Assembly: GCF_000698575.1 (NCBI RefSeq)
Contig: NZ_JFHD01000033.1
Span: forward strand, 1 to 64,000
From: Caballeronia zhejiangensis
Lineage (GTDB): Bacteria; Pseudomonadota; Gammaproteobacteria; Burkholderiales; Burkholderiaceae
Direction: 5' to 3'
DNA length: 64,000 bases
Positions 1 to 9,041 of the stretch are shown here, piece after piece (within the stretch, counting starts at the first letter, position 1; each line of letters starts with the position of its first letter). The position numbers were made by a program, and so were the translations under genes. Below the pieces are notes generated by a model. That model worked only from the letters and a program-made list of their open reading frames with translations. It was not told the DNA's origin and ran no database searches.

Positions 1-219
1 CGCACGCTCGATCCCGTCTCGCCGGCCGGCGCGGTTCGCGCGCACCCGGACGGCGCGGTCGATCCCGTCACCGGCGGCACGCTCGATCCGCTGACGGGCC
101 GCGCGGTCGATCCGGTCACCGGCAAGCGCATCGAGCCCGTCATCAGCGGCGAGATCGATCCGGCGACGGGTCGAAGAGCCGATCCGCTCGCGCCCGACGC
201 GGGCCGCGCGCCTCGCTGA
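1..219 (+). CDS. C-terminal end of a DPxTG-repeat protein (partial)
   Basis: Frame 1 is open from the window edge to a TGA at 217-219 and encodes 72 residues. These contain at least five spaced Asp-Pro repeats of the form DPVTG, DPLTG or DPATG, about 10 to 13 residues apart, with a variable spacer such as GRAV or GKRI. There is no recognisable catalytic domain in the visible part. Such a repeat tail suggests a surface or extended linker region, but that is inference. It is not the end of IMP dehydrogenase, the usual partner of guaA, so either guaB is further upstream or a gene intervenes. The start lies outside the window and I do not recognise the family. Confidence 0.6.
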   Translation, partial: RTLDPVSPAGAVRAHPDGAVDPVTGGTLDPLTGRAVDPVTGKRIEPVISGEIDPATGRRADPLAPDAGRAPR

Positions 220-384
220 AGGCGTGAAGCGCATGCTACGAGCCACGCACGCGCAGCAACGGAAACACGCAGGACAAGCACGGTCGGCCTTTGCGCCGGC
301 CGTCGATTTATTTGCAGACCGGGGCGCGAGGCCGCGCTCCGGCAGCACCGACATCATTCGTTCACTTAGCCTTTGGCCGCAGCC

Positions 385-1968
385 ATGCACGACAAAATCC
401 TGATTCTCGATTTCGGCTCCCAAGTCACCCAGCTGATCGCGCGGCGCATCCGCGAGTCGCACGTCTACTCGGAAATCCATCCGTACGACGTCGACGAGAC
501 GTTCATCCGCGAATTCGCGCCGAAGGGCATCATCCTGTCCGGCGGCCCGAACTCCGTCACCGAGGCGAAGTCGCCGCGCGCCCCGCAGATCGTCTTCGAT
601 CTCGGCGTGCCGGTGCTCGGCATCTGCTACGGCATGCAGACGATGGCCGATCAGCTCGGCGGCAAGGTCGAACTCGGCAACGTGCGCGAATTCGGCTATG
701 CGGAAGTGCAGGCGCTGAATCACACGGGCTTTCTGGAAGGCATTCAGGATTTCGCCAGCGACAAGGGCGAGTCGATGCTCAAGGTTTGGATGAGCCACGG
801 CGACAAGGTCGTCGATCTGCCGGCGGGTTTCAAGCTGATGGCCTCGACGCCGTCGTGCCCGATCGCCGCGATGGCCGACGACGACCGGCGCTTCTACGGC
901 CTGCAATGGCATCCGGAAGTCACGCATACGGTGCAGGGCCGCGCGATGCTCGACCGTTTCGTGCTGGAGCTGTGCGGCGCGAAGGCCGATTGGGAGATGG
1001 GCCATTACATCGACGAGGCGGTCGAGAACATCCGCGCGCAGGTCGGCAATGAGCACGTGATTCTCGGCTTGTCGGGCGGCGTGGATTCGTCGGTGGCGGC
1101 GGCGCTTTTGCATCGCGCGATCGGCGACCAGCTGACGTGCGTGTTCGTCGATCACGGCTTGCTGCGTCAGAACGAGGCGGAGCAGGTCATGTCGACGTTC
1201 GCGGATCACCTGGGCGTGAAGGTGATTCACGTCGATGCCAGCGAGGAATTCCTGCAGAAGCTTGCGGGCGTGACCGATCCGGAGGCGAAGCGCAAGATCA
1301 TCGGCGCGGAGTTCGTCGAAGTGTTCCACAACGAATCGGACAAGCTCACCGATGCCAAGTGGCTCGCGCAGGGCACGATTTATCCGGACGTGATCGAATC
1401 GGCGGGCAAGGGCAAGAAGGGCGCGCATACGATCAAGAGCCATCACAACGTCGGCGGTTTGCCGGAGACGCTGAATTTGAAGCTGCTCGAACCGCTGCGC
1501 GAGCTTTTCAAGGACGAAGTGCGCGAACTCGGCGTGAAGCTCGGTCTGCCGCCCGCGATGGTGTATCGCCATCCGTTCCCCGGTCCGGGTCTCGGCGTGC
1601 GGATTCTTGGCGAAGTGAAGCGCGAATTCGCGGACCTGCTGCGCCGCGCCGATGCGATTTTTATCGAGACGCTGCGCAACACCATCGACAAGGAAACGGG
1701 CAAGTCGTGGTACGACCTGACGAGCCAGGCGTTCGCGGTGTTCCTGCCGGTCAAGAGCGTCGGCGTGATGGGCGACGGGCGCACCTATGAATACGTCGTC
1801 GCGCTGCGCGCCGTGCAGACGCTCGACTTCATGACCGCGCATTGGGCGCATCTGCCGCATGATCTGCTCGGGCATGTTTCCAATCGCATCATCAACGAAG
1901 TGCGCGGGATCAATCGGGTGGTGTATGACATCTCCGGCAAGCCGCCTGCGACAATCGAGTGGGAGTGA
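385..1968 (+). CDS. guaA: GMP synthase (glutamine-hydrolysing)
   Basis: Converts XMP, ATP and glutamine to GMP, the last step of cytosolic guanine nucleotide synthesis. The 527-residue product has a class I glutamine amidotransferase domain first, with the nucleophile Cys in GICYGMQT and the His-Glu pair in QWHPEV. An ATP pyrophosphatase domain follows with the P-loop LGLSGGVDSS, then a C-terminal dimerisation domain ending IEWE. Length is normal. An in-frame TTG lies at 373, but ATG at 385 gives the usual start MHDKILILDFGSQ. No strong ribosome binding site is visible. The gene stands alone between the DPxTG-repeat protein and an RNA ligase family gene. Confidence 0.97.
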   Translation: MHDKILILDFGSQVTQLIARRIRESHVYSEIHPYDVDETFIREFAPKGIILSGGPNSVTEAKSPRAPQIVFDLGVPVLGICYGMQTMADQLGGKVELGNVREFGYAEVQALNHTGFLEGIQDFASDKGESMLKVWMSHGDKVVDLPAGFKLMASTPSCPIAAMADDDRRFYGLQWHPEVTHTVQGRAMLDRFVLELCGAKADWEMGHYIDEAVENIRAQVGNEHVILGLSGGVDSSVAAALLHRAIGDQLTCVFVDHGLLRQNEAEQVMSTFADHLGVKVIHVDASEEFLQKLAGVTDPEAKRKIIGAEFVEVFHNESDKLTDAKWLAQGTIYPDVIESAGKGKKGAHTIKSHHNVGGLPETLNLKLLEPLRELFKDEVRELGVKLGLPPAMVYRHPFPGPGLGVRILGEVKREFADLLRRADAIFIETLRNTIDKETGKSWYDLTSQAFAVFLPVKSVGVMGDGRTYEYVVALRAVQTLDFMTAHWAHLPHDLLGHVSNRIINEVRGINRVVYDISGKPPATIEWE

Positions 1969-1991
1969 GCCGCGTCTGATTGCGAGGGGGC

Positions 1992-2552
1992 ATGACTGAT
2001 TCCGCGTCCGATCGCCCCACCGACTCGCTCTTCTTCGCGATCTATCCGGACGCAGTCGCCGCCGCGCGCATCGCCGAACTGGCGGCGCGGCTGCGTATCG
2101 AGCACACGCTGAAGGCGAGGGCGATTCCCGCCGATCGCCTTCACGTCACCCTGCATTATCTCGGCGCCTTCGCAGGCGTTCCCGCCGATGTGGCCGCGCA
2201 CGCTTGCGCCGCAGCATCCCGAATCGCGTTGCCGCCCGTCGATGTGACGCTCGACCGTATCGAAAGCTTTTCCGGCCGTCGCGCGAGACGCCCGCTCGTC
2301 GTTTCCGGCGATGTCACCGAGCCGCTCGACGCGCTCGAACGAACGCTCGGCACGGCGCTGGAAGCGGCAGGCATCGCACTGAAGCGGCATCCCCGTTTCA
2401 CGCCTCATGTGACCTTGCTCTACGACGAACACCGCGTCGCGCGTGAGCGCATCGAACCCATCGCATGGACCGTGCGTGAGTTCGCGCTCGTGCGCAGCCG
2501 GCTCGGCAAATCGCAACACGAAGTCCTTGCGCGCTGGCCGCTCGTGCCGTGA
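1992..2552 (+). CDS. thpR: RNA 2',3'-cyclic phosphodiesterase (2'-5' RNA ligase family)
   Basis: A 186-residue member of the 2H phosphoesterase superfamily. The two diagnostic HxT motifs are present: HVTLHYLG near residue 56 and HVTLLYD near residue 137. The protein begins with the typical LFFAIYPD strand. Family members hydrolyse 2',3'-cyclic phosphate RNA ends and can ligate tRNA halves in vitro; the physiological role is unclear. ATG at 1992 is preferred over TTG at 1980, with a G-rich stretch just upstream. It follows guaA by 23 bp and could be cotranscribed with it. Confidence 0.9.
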   Translation: MTDSASDRPTDSLFFAIYPDAVAAARIAELAARLRIEHTLKARAIPADRLHVTLHYLGAFAGVPADVAAHACAAASRIALPPVDVTLDRIESFSGRRARRPLVVSGDVTEPLDALERTLGTALEAAGIALKRHPRFTPHVTLLYDEHRVARERIEPIAWTVREFALVRSRLGKSQHEVLARWPLVP

Positions 2553-2643
2553 ATCGGCGGAACCACGCGCAATAAAAGGTTTCGCGGATTTTTCTAACGC
2601 GTTAAGGTGCGTGTATCGGAATGAATCGAGACGAAGCGCTTAC

Positions 2644-3207
2644 ATGACCCGATCCCGCCTGCTGCACATCACGCCCGACACCCACCACGTCCAGATCGAT
2701 CTCGTCTACGCGACCGACCGCAATTTCACCGGCAAGCCCATCTACAAGGCGCAGCACTGCCTGCTGCTCGAGCCCGCCGAAGCGGCATTGCGTAAAGCCG
2801 TCGATATCGCGAAGAGCATCGGCATGACGCTCAGGATCTTCGACGCCTATCGTCCGCCGCAAGCGCAGAAAGTGCTGTGGGATTTCCTGCCCGATCCGAC
2901 CTTCATCGCCGAACTCGGACGCGGCTCGAACCATAGCCGCGGCACGGCGGTGGACCTGACGCTCGTCGATCGTGACGGCAACGAGCTCGACATGGGCACC
3001 GGTTTCGATGCGATGGTCGCCGAATCCGAGCACTTTCACTTCGGCTTGCCGGAGCATGTGCAGCGCAACCGCACGCTGCTGCTGGGCGTCATGCACGGCG
3101 CGGGCTTCACGCACATCAAAAGCGAGTGGTGGCATTACGAATTGCCCGGCTCGCGCGAACTTGCTCTGATCGACAACGAAGAATGCGGCCCGCTGCGGCT
3201 CATGTAA
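2644..3207 (+). CDS. ddpX: D-alanyl-D-alanine dipeptidase (VanX/DdpX family)
   Basis: Zinc dipeptidase of 187 residues that hydrolyses free D-Ala-D-Ala. The zinc-binding motif SxHxxGxAxD is visible in NHSRGTAVDLTL, and the catalytic ExxH motif in SEWWHYELPG near the C-terminus. No signal peptide is seen, which fits cytoplasmic action on imported dipeptide. It lies 13 bp before a complete dipeptide ABC transporter, in the same order as the Escherichia coli ddpXABCDF operon. This supports use of D-Ala-D-Ala from peptidoglycan turnover as a carbon and nitrogen source rather than vancomycin resistance. ATG at 2644 is the only start giving the normal family length. Confidence 0.93.
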   Translation: MTRSRLLHITPDTHHVQIDLVYATDRNFTGKPIYKAQHCLLLEPAEAALRKAVDIAKSIGMTLRIFDAYRPPQAQKVLWDFLPDPTFIAELGRGSNHSRGTAVDLTLVDRDGNELDMGTGFDAMVAESEHFHFGLPEHVQRNRTLLLGVMHGAGFTHIKSEWWHYELPGSRELALIDNEECGPLRLM

Positions 3208-3220
3208 TCGGGGATTCGAC

Positions 3221-4804
3221 ATGAAACTGACTGCACTGATCACGGCGCTGATGCTCACGTTGATGAGCGCGCCGCCGGCAAGCGCCGCGACGCCGAAAGA
3301 CATGTTCGTCATGGCCACGTTGCTCGATGAATTCACGTCGCTCGATCCCGGCGAAATCTACGAACTGGTGCCGGAGGAATACGTCGCGAACACGTATGAC
3401 CGTCTGGTGCGCGTCGATCTGAAGGATCCGTCGAAATTCAATGGCGATGTCGCCGAATCGTGGACGGTGAGTCAGGACGGCCTCACGTTCACGTTCAAGA
3501 TCCGGCCGGGACTCAAGTTCCATTCCGGCAATACGCTCACCGCCGATGACGTCGCGTGGTCGATCCAGCGCACCGCCCTGCTCGACAAGGGCGCGGCGGC
3601 GGTGCTTGCGGGCATCGGGCTGACGAAGGCGAACGCGTTGCAGAACGTGAAGAAGATCGACGATACGACCGTCTCGATCACGACGGATCAGCGCTATGCG
3701 CCGACCTTCGTGCTCAACGTGCTCGGTTCGTGGCCGGCGTCGGTGGTGGATCGCAAGCTCGTCGAATCGCACGCGAAGGGCAACGACTACGGCAACGAGT
3801 GGCTGAAGACCAACGAAGCCGGTTCGGGCGCGTACAAGCTCGTGAAATGGACCGCGAACGACAGCATCGTGCTGCAACGCTTCGACGGCTATCGCATTCC
3901 GCTCGCGATGAAGCGCATCGTGCTGCGTCACGTCACGGAAGCGGCGAGCCAGCGTCTGATGATCCAGAACGGCGACATCGACGTCGCGCGCGACCTCTCG
4001 CCCGACGATCTCGACACGCTCTCGAAGAACGGCGTCATCAAGGCGACGGCCGTGCCGCAAGCGACACTCATGTATCTCGGCCTCAACAACAAGAATCCGA
4101 ATCTCGCGAAGCCGGAAGTCTGGGAAGCGATGAAGTGGCTCATCGACTATCAGGGCATTCAGAAGAACGTGATCCGCACGACCTACAAGGTTCACGAAGC
4201 GTTTCTCCCCGAAGGCTTTCTCGGCGCGCTGAACGAAAACCCGTATCACCAGGATGTCGCGAAGGCGAAGGCGCTGCTCGCGAAAGCGGGCTTGTCCAAC
4301 GGCTTCACGGTGAAGATGGACGTGCGCAACGATTATCCGTACAGCGAGATCGCGCAAGCCGTGCAGGCGAATCTCGCGCTCGCCAACATCAAGGTGCAAC
4401 TCGTGCCGAGCGACAACAAGCAGACGCTCGGACGATATCGCGCGCGGGCCCACGATATCTACATCGGCGAGTGGTCGGCGGATTACATCGATCCGCACAG
4501 TAACGCGCAGGGCTTCGTGTGGAATCCGGACAACTCGGATGCATCGAGCTACAAGATGCTCGCGTGGCGCAACGCGTGGGACATTCCACAACTGACGAAG
4601 GAAACCAACGCGGCGCTCGCCGAAAGCGATACGAAAAAGCGCGCGCAGCTGTACGAGAAGATGCAGCGTGAAGTGCTCGCGAAATCGCCGTTCGTCATCA
4701 TGTTCCAAAAGGTGTCGCAGGTGGCGGCGCGGCCCGGCGTGACCGGTCTCGAAGTCGGGCCGATCAACGATCTCGTGTCGTATCGCAACATCAAGAAGCA
4801 GTGA
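3221..4804 (+). CDS. ddpA: Periplasmic dipeptide-binding protein of a DdpA/DppA-type ABC transporter
   Basis: A 527-residue family 5 extracellular solute-binding protein. Residues 1-22 form a signal peptide with a hydrophobic core and an ASAA cleavage region, without a lipobox. The mature part shows family features such as LKFHSGNTLTADDVAWS and a C-terminal region ending near PINDLVSYRNIKKQ. It should capture D-Ala-D-Ala or other dipeptides for the permease encoded next. The stop codon overlaps the GTG start of the next gene (GTGA), which points to translational coupling. The substrate is inferred from the adjacent ddpX gene. Confidence 0.93.
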   Translation: MKLTALITALMLTLMSAPPASAATPKDMFVMATLLDEFTSLDPGEIYELVPEEYVANTYDRLVRVDLKDPSKFNGDVAESWTVSQDGLTFTFKIRPGLKFHSGNTLTADDVAWSIQRTALLDKGAAAVLAGIGLTKANALQNVKKIDDTTVSITTDQRYAPTFVLNVLGSWPASVVDRKLVESHAKGNDYGNEWLKTNEAGSGAYKLVKWTANDSIVLQRFDGYRIPLAMKRIVLRHVTEAASQRLMIQNGDIDVARDLSPDDLDTLSKNGVIKATAVPQATLMYLGLNNKNPNLAKPEVWEAMKWLIDYQGIQKNVIRTTYKVHEAFLPEGFLGALNENPYHQDVAKAKALLAKAGLSNGFTVKMDVRNDYPYSEIAQAVQANLALANIKVQLVPSDNKQTLGRYRARAHDIYIGEWSADYIDPHSNAQGFVWNPDNSDASSYKMLAWRNAWDIPQLTKETNAALAESDTKKRAQLYEKMQREVLAKSPFVIMFQKVSQVAARPGVTGLEVGPINDLVSYRNIKKQ

Positions 4805-5850
4805 ACACGGTCACGCTCATCGGCTCGCGGCGCGGCGGCGCGCGCATCGCATTGGCGCTCGCGCGCTGGATCGCGATGCTCGCCATCACGTTCACGGGCT
4901 TGCTCGCGATCACGTTTTTCATCGGCCGCAAGATTCCGATCGATCCGGTGCTCGCGATTCTCGGCGATCGCGCGTCCGCGACGGCTTATGCCGCCGCGCG
5001 TCTGCGGCTCGGTCTCGACAAGCCGCTCATCGAGCAATTCCTGATCTACGCGCGCGACGTGCTGCACGGCAATCTCGGCATTTCGCTGTTGACGGCAAAT
5101 CCGGTCATCGACGACATCAAGCGCGTCTTTCCCGCGACGCTCGAACTCGCGACGCTCTCGACCTTCATCGGCATCGCGATCGGCGTGCCGCTCGGCGTCG
5201 CGGCGGCGGTGAAGCACAATCGCATCGTCGATCACATCGCGCGCGTGATCGGGCTCGCCGGAAGCTCCGTGCCGGTGTTCTGGCTCGCGCTGATGGGCCT
5301 GCTGCTCTTTTACGCGCGGCTGCATTGGGTGTCGGGGCCGGGACGCATCGATCCGCTCTACGACGGCATGGTCGATACCCGCACGGGCAGTTTGCTCATC
5401 GATTCGCTCATCGCCGGCGAATGGGATGTCTTCGAGAACGCGTTCTCGCATATCGCGCTGCCGGCGAGCGTGCTCGCGTTCTATTCGATCGCGTATCTGT
5501 CGCGGATGACGCGCTCGTTCATGCTCGAACAACTGAGCCAGGAATACGTGACGACCGCGCGCGCGAAAGGGCTGCCCGAGCGCCGCGTGATCTGGCGGCA
5601 CGCGTTCGGCAATATCGCGGTGCCGCTGCTGACGGTGATCGCGCTCGCATACAGCTATCTGCTCGAAGGCTCGGTGCTGACGGAGATCGTGTTCGCGTGG
5701 CCGGGCATCGGCTCGTATCTGACGGGCGCGCTGTTGAACGCCGACATGAACGCCGTGCTCGGCAGCACGCTCGTGATCGGCGCGACGTTCATCGCGCTCA
5801 ATCTGTTGACCGACGCGCTGTATCGCGTGTTCGATCCGCGTGCGCGCTGA
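4801..5850 (+). CDS. ddpB: Dipeptide ABC transporter permease, DppB/DdpB type
   Basis: A 349-residue inner membrane permease with about six hydrophobic segments and the BPD_transp_1 fold. The EAA loop is visible around EYVTTARAKGLPERRVIWRH, the contact site for the ATPase. It starts with GTG at 4801, overlapping the ddpA stop by four bases. It pairs with the following DdpC-like permease to form the translocation channel. N-terminal and overall length are normal for the family. Confidence 0.93.
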   Translation: MNTVTLIGSRRGGARIALALARWIAMLAITFTGLLAITFFIGRKIPIDPVLAILGDRASATAYAAARLRLGLDKPLIEQFLIYARDVLHGNLGISLLTANPVIDDIKRVFPATLELATLSTFIGIAIGVPLGVAAAVKHNRIVDHIARVIGLAGSSVPVFWLALMGLLLFYARLHWVSGPGRIDPLYDGMVDTRTGSLLIDSLIAGEWDVFENAFSHIALPASVLAFYSIAYLSRMTRSFMLEQLSQEYVTTARAKGLPERRVIWRHAFGNIAVPLLTVIALAYSYLLEGSVLTEIVFAWPGIGSYLTGALLNADMNAVLGSTLVIGATFIALNLLTDALYRVFDPRAR

Positions 5851-5869
5851 CATGGAGGATCTTGCGCAG

Positions 5870-6781
5870 ATGAAACAGCCGCGAACGGGCTTGCGCGCGT
5901 GGCTCCTGACCGATACGCCCGCGTCGCCGCGTCAAGCCGCGCTCGGGCGCGCGTATCGGCGCTGGCGGCGGTTCTCGTCGAATCCGTTGAGCATGCTCGG
6001 ACTCGCGATCCTGCTGTCGCTGATCGTAGTCGCGGCGTTCGGGCCGATGCTCGTCACGCAGGATCCGTTGCAGCAGGTGCTCGCCGAACGTCTGACGCCG
6101 CCCGGCGCGGCGCACTGGTTCGGCACCGATCAACTCGGCCGCGACATCCTTTCGCGGCTCGTGCACGGCTCGCGCCTGACGCTCGCGATCGCGATGCTCG
6201 TCGTCGTGCTCGTGGTGCCGGTCGGGCTTTTGATGGGCACGGTGGCGGGTTATTGCGGCGGCATCGTCGATACGGTGCTGATGCGCTTGACCGACGTCGC
6301 GCTCGCATTTCCGAAGATCGTGCTCGCGCTCGCGTTCGCCGCCGCGCTCGGGCCGGGCGTGCTCAATGCGGTGATCGCGCTGTCGATCACCGCGTGGCCG
6401 CCGTATGCGCGTCTCGCGCGCGCGGAGTCGCTGCGGCTCGCGCAGGCCGATTACATCCATGTGGCGCGTCTGCAAGGCGCTTCGCATCTGCGCATTCTGC
6501 TGCGGTATATCGTGCCGCTGTGCTCGTCGTCGGTGATCGTGCGCGCGACGCTCGACATGGCCGGCATCATTCTCGCCGTCGCCGGTCTCGGCTTTCTCGG
6601 ACTGGGCGCGCAGCCGCCGAGCCCGGAATGGGGTTACATGGTCGCGGCGGGCCGCAACGTGCTGCTCGACGCGTGGTGGGTCGCGACGATTCCCGGCCTC
6701 GCGATCCTCGCGGTGAGCCTCGCCTTCAACCTGCTCGGCGACGGTCTGCGCGACGTCTTCGATCCGCGTCACGGAGGCTGA
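5870..6781 (+). CDS. ddpC: Dipeptide ABC transporter permease, DppC/DdpC type
   Basis: Second permease of the dipeptide importer, about 303 residues, with the N-terminal cytoplasmic segment rich in Arg, the OppC N-terminal transmembrane helix (SMLGLAILLSLIVVAAFGP) and an EAA loop in the region DYIHVARLQGASHLRILLRY. Two in-frame ATGs are possible. The one at 5852 has no Shine-Dalgarno, while the one at 5870 is preceded by GGAGG at 5854-5858, so 5870 is preferred and 5852 is the alternative. The stop is immediately followed by the ATPase gene start. Confidence 0.92.
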   Translation: MKQPRTGLRAWLLTDTPASPRQAALGRAYRRWRRFSSNPLSMLGLAILLSLIVVAAFGPMLVTQDPLQQVLAERLTPPGAAHWFGTDQLGRDILSRLVHGSRLTLAIAMLVVVLVVPVGLLMGTVAGYCGGIVDTVLMRLTDVALAFPKIVLALAFAAALGPGVLNAVIALSITAWPPYARLARAESLRLAQADYIHVARLQGASHLRILLRYIVPLCSSSVIVRATLDMAGIILAVAGLGFLGLGAQPPSPEWGYMVAAGRNVLLDAWWVATIPGLAILAVSLAFNLLGDGLRDVFDPRHGG

Positions 6782-6782
6782 C

Positions 6783-7643
6783 ATGCCCGATGCGCTGGCT
6801 GAAATCGACGGACTGGACGTGGCCTTCGCGAGCCATGACGGCGTGCTCATGCCCGCCGTGCGCGGCGTATCGCTGACGGTGCGGCGCGGCGAGCGGCTCG
6901 GCATCGTCGGCGAATCGGGATCGGGAAAATCGCTGACGGGGCGCGCGCTGCTCGGACTGCTGCCGCCCGAGGCAAAATGGTCGGCTAAGGCGCTGCGTTT
7001 GGAAGGACAGGACCTGCTCGCGATGCGCCCGAAAGCGCGCCGCCGCCTGTGCGGCACGCGCATGAGCATGATCCTGCAGGATCCGAAGTTCTCGCTGAAC
7101 CCGGTGATGACCGTCGCGCAGCAGATGCGCGAAACCTTTGTGCGGCAGGGCGTGAAAGAAGGCCGGCGCGCGTTGCGCGAGCGCATCGTCGCGGCGCTGG
7201 AAGCGGTGCATATCCGCGATCCGCAGCGTGTCGCGGATGCGTATCCGCACGAACTGTCCGGCGGCATGGGCCAGCGCGTCATGATCGCGATGATGGTCTC
7301 GGCCGGCCCGCGCCTTCTGATCGCCGACGAACCCACGAGCGCGCTCGATGTCCTCGTATCGATGCAGGTGCTTGCCGTGCTCGACGAGATGATCGCGCGC
7401 CACGATACCGGCCTCGTGTTCATCAGTCACGATTTGCCGCTCGTGATGTCGTTCTGCGACCGCGTCGCGGTGATGTACGGCGGTCGCGTCGTCGAGACGT
7501 GCGCGGCGCGCGATCTCGTTCACGCGACGCATCCGTACACGCGCGGGCTGCTCGAAGCGAATCCGCCGCTCGTGAATCCGCCCGACGAGTTGCCGACGCT
7601 GCGCCGCGACCCCGCGTGGCTCGATGAAGGCATCGCGCGATGA
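6783..7643 (+). CDS. ddpD: Dipeptide ABC transporter ATPase, DppD/DdpD type
   Basis: A 286-residue ABC ATPase that powers dipeptide import together with DdpF. Walker A is GESGSGKS, the Q-loop is in MILQDPKFSLNPVMTV, the signature is LSGGMGQR, Walker B is LLIADEPTSALD and the switch His is in ISHDLPL. The C-terminal tail carries the HPYTRGLLEANP segment typical of oligopeptide ATPases, but the usual FeS-like cysteine tail is absent. Its last codons overlap the start of ddpF (ATGA). Confidence 0.94.
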   Translation: MPDALAEIDGLDVAFASHDGVLMPAVRGVSLTVRRGERLGIVGESGSGKSLTGRALLGLLPPEAKWSAKALRLEGQDLLAMRPKARRRLCGTRMSMILQDPKFSLNPVMTVAQQMRETFVRQGVKEGRRALRERIVAALEAVHIRDPQRVADAYPHELSGGMGQRVMIAMMVSAGPRLLIADEPTSALDVLVSMQVLAVLDEMIARHDTGLVFISHDLPLVMSFCDRVAVMYGGRVVETCAARDLVHATHPYTRGLLEANPPLVNPPDELPTLRRDPAWLDEGIAR

Positions 7644-8371
7644 TCGAAATCGAGCGCGCGCTCATCCGCTTCAAGACGAAGAGCGGTCACGTCGACGCCG
7701 TGCGCGACGTTTCGCTGCGCGTGGAAGAGGGCGAGGTTTTCGGACTCGTCGGCGAATCGGGCAGCGGCAAGTCGACGTTGTTGCGCGCGCTCGCCGGGCT
7801 GACGCCGCTGTCGGGCGGCAGGATAAGCATCGGATCGCGCCCTGGAAGCCGCGACGTGCAGATGGTGTTCCAGGACCCGTACGGCGCGCTGCATCCGCGC
7901 TTCACCGTCGACAAGACCTTGCGCGAGCCGCTCGCGATCAACGGCATCGGCGACGAAGACACGCGCATTCTCGCCGCGCTCGCCGAAGTCGGGCTCGGTC
8001 CGGCGTATCGATTCCGCTATCCGCATCAGTTGTCGGGCGGGCAGCGCCAGCGCGTGTCGATCGCGCGCGCGTTGATCGTCGAGCCGCGCGTGCTGCTGCT
8101 CGACGAGCCGACCTCCGCGCTCGATGTCTCCGTCCAGGCGGAAATCCTGAACCTGCTGCGCCGCCTGCATCGCGAACGCAAGCTGACGATGATCCTCGTG
8201 AGCCACAATCTCGCCGTGATCGGCTTTCTTTGCCAGCGCGTCGCGGTCATGCGCAACGGCGAAATCGTCGAGCAACTGGGCGTCGATGCCGTGCGTTCGC
8301 GCGACGTTACGCACGAGTACACGCGCCGGCTTCTGCTCGCGACAGAAGGCTACACGCGACAGAACGCGTAG
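7640..8371 (+). CDS. ddpF: Dipeptide ABC transporter ATPase, DppF/DdpF type
   Basis: Second ATPase of the importer, 243 residues. Walker A GESGSGKST, signature LSGGQRQRVSIARAL, Walker B VLLLDEPTSALD and the H-loop SHNLAVI are all intact. It is shorter than typical DppF because the extended C-terminal oligopeptide-binding tail is trimmed, ending soon after THEYTRRLLLATEG. ATG at 7640 overlaps the preceding stop, so ddpXABCDF reads as one operon over 5.7 kb. No terminator with a T-run is evident in the next 100 bp. Confidence 0.94.
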   Translation: MIEIERALIRFKTKSGHVDAVRDVSLRVEEGEVFGLVGESGSGKSTLLRALAGLTPLSGGRISIGSRPGSRDVQMVFQDPYGALHPRFTVDKTLREPLAINGIGDEDTRILAALAEVGLGPAYRFRYPHQLSGGQRQRVSIARALIVEPRVLLLDEPTSALDVSVQAEILNLLRRLHRERKLTMILVSHNLAVIGFLCQRVAVMRNGEIVEQLGVDAVRSRDVTHEYTRRLLLATEGYTRQNA

Positions 8372-8648
8372 TCGTCGTACAAGCACAATCGTCATGACGC
8401 GGTCAATGGATGTTGCGCGAACGACGCATAAGCACGGCGATAAGCCCGGTATACGACGACGCGCGGCGGGCCGGCTTGTCTTCGACGAAACCGGTGCCGC
8501 CGCCGCTGATAGAATGTGCGCTGGATTGTCGAGACGTGCCGAACAACGCGCGAGCGTGGTTTTCCGGCTGCCTTCCGACTTCGAGCTAACCAACGGAAAT
8601 CGTGACAGACCGCGCCCGTTCGCGGGTGAAAACCGGTCGTAATCCCCG

Positions 8649-9041
8649 ATGAAATTGCTAGATGCTTTGGTCGAACAGCGGATCAACGAAGCCGCTGCGC
8701 GTGGCGAGTTCAACAACCTGCCGGGCGCGGGCGCACCGCTTCACTTCGACGACGACACCCTCGTGCCCGAGGAAGTGCGCGTCGCCAATCGAATCCTCAA
8801 GAATGCGGGCTTCGTCCCGCCGGCAGTCGAACAGCTTCGCGCGCTGCGCGGGCTTCAGGAAGAGTTCGACAAGGTGACGGACCCCGCGGCCCGTTGCCAG
8901 CTGCAAGCCAAGATGCTCGCGCTCGACATGGCGCTCGAGTCGCTGCGCGGCGGCGGCTGCGTGCCGCACGAATATCGCCGGCGCATCGCGGAGCGTTTGT
9001 CCGAGCGCGCGCAGTCGCGCGTGGCGGTGGAGGTCAAGTGA
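8649..9041 (+). CDS. DUF1992 (DnaJ-homologue subfamily C member 28-like) protein
   Basis: A 130-residue cytosolic protein starting MKLLDALVEQRINEAAARGEF and containing the conserved NLPGAGAPL motif, both hallmarks of the DUF1992 domain found in bacterial YhdN-like proteins and in eukaryotic DNAJC28. No J domain is present despite the database name often used. Function is not known. It is translationally coupled to tadA: its stop TGA overlaps the tadA GTG. The 277 bp upstream contain no gene that I can support. Confidence 0.85.
   Translation: MKLLDALVEQRINEAAARGEFNNLPGAGAPLHFDDDTLVPEEVRVANRILKNAGFVPPAVEQLRALRGLQEEFDKVTDPAARCQLQAKMLALDMALESLRGGGCVPHEYRRRIAERLSERAQSRVAVEVK

Noticed and set aside
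8372..8648. Search for a gene or riboswitch upstream of the DUF1992 gene
   Set aside because: A TAGAAT -10-like element at 8510 lacks a matching -35, and no conserved RNA fold was recognised.
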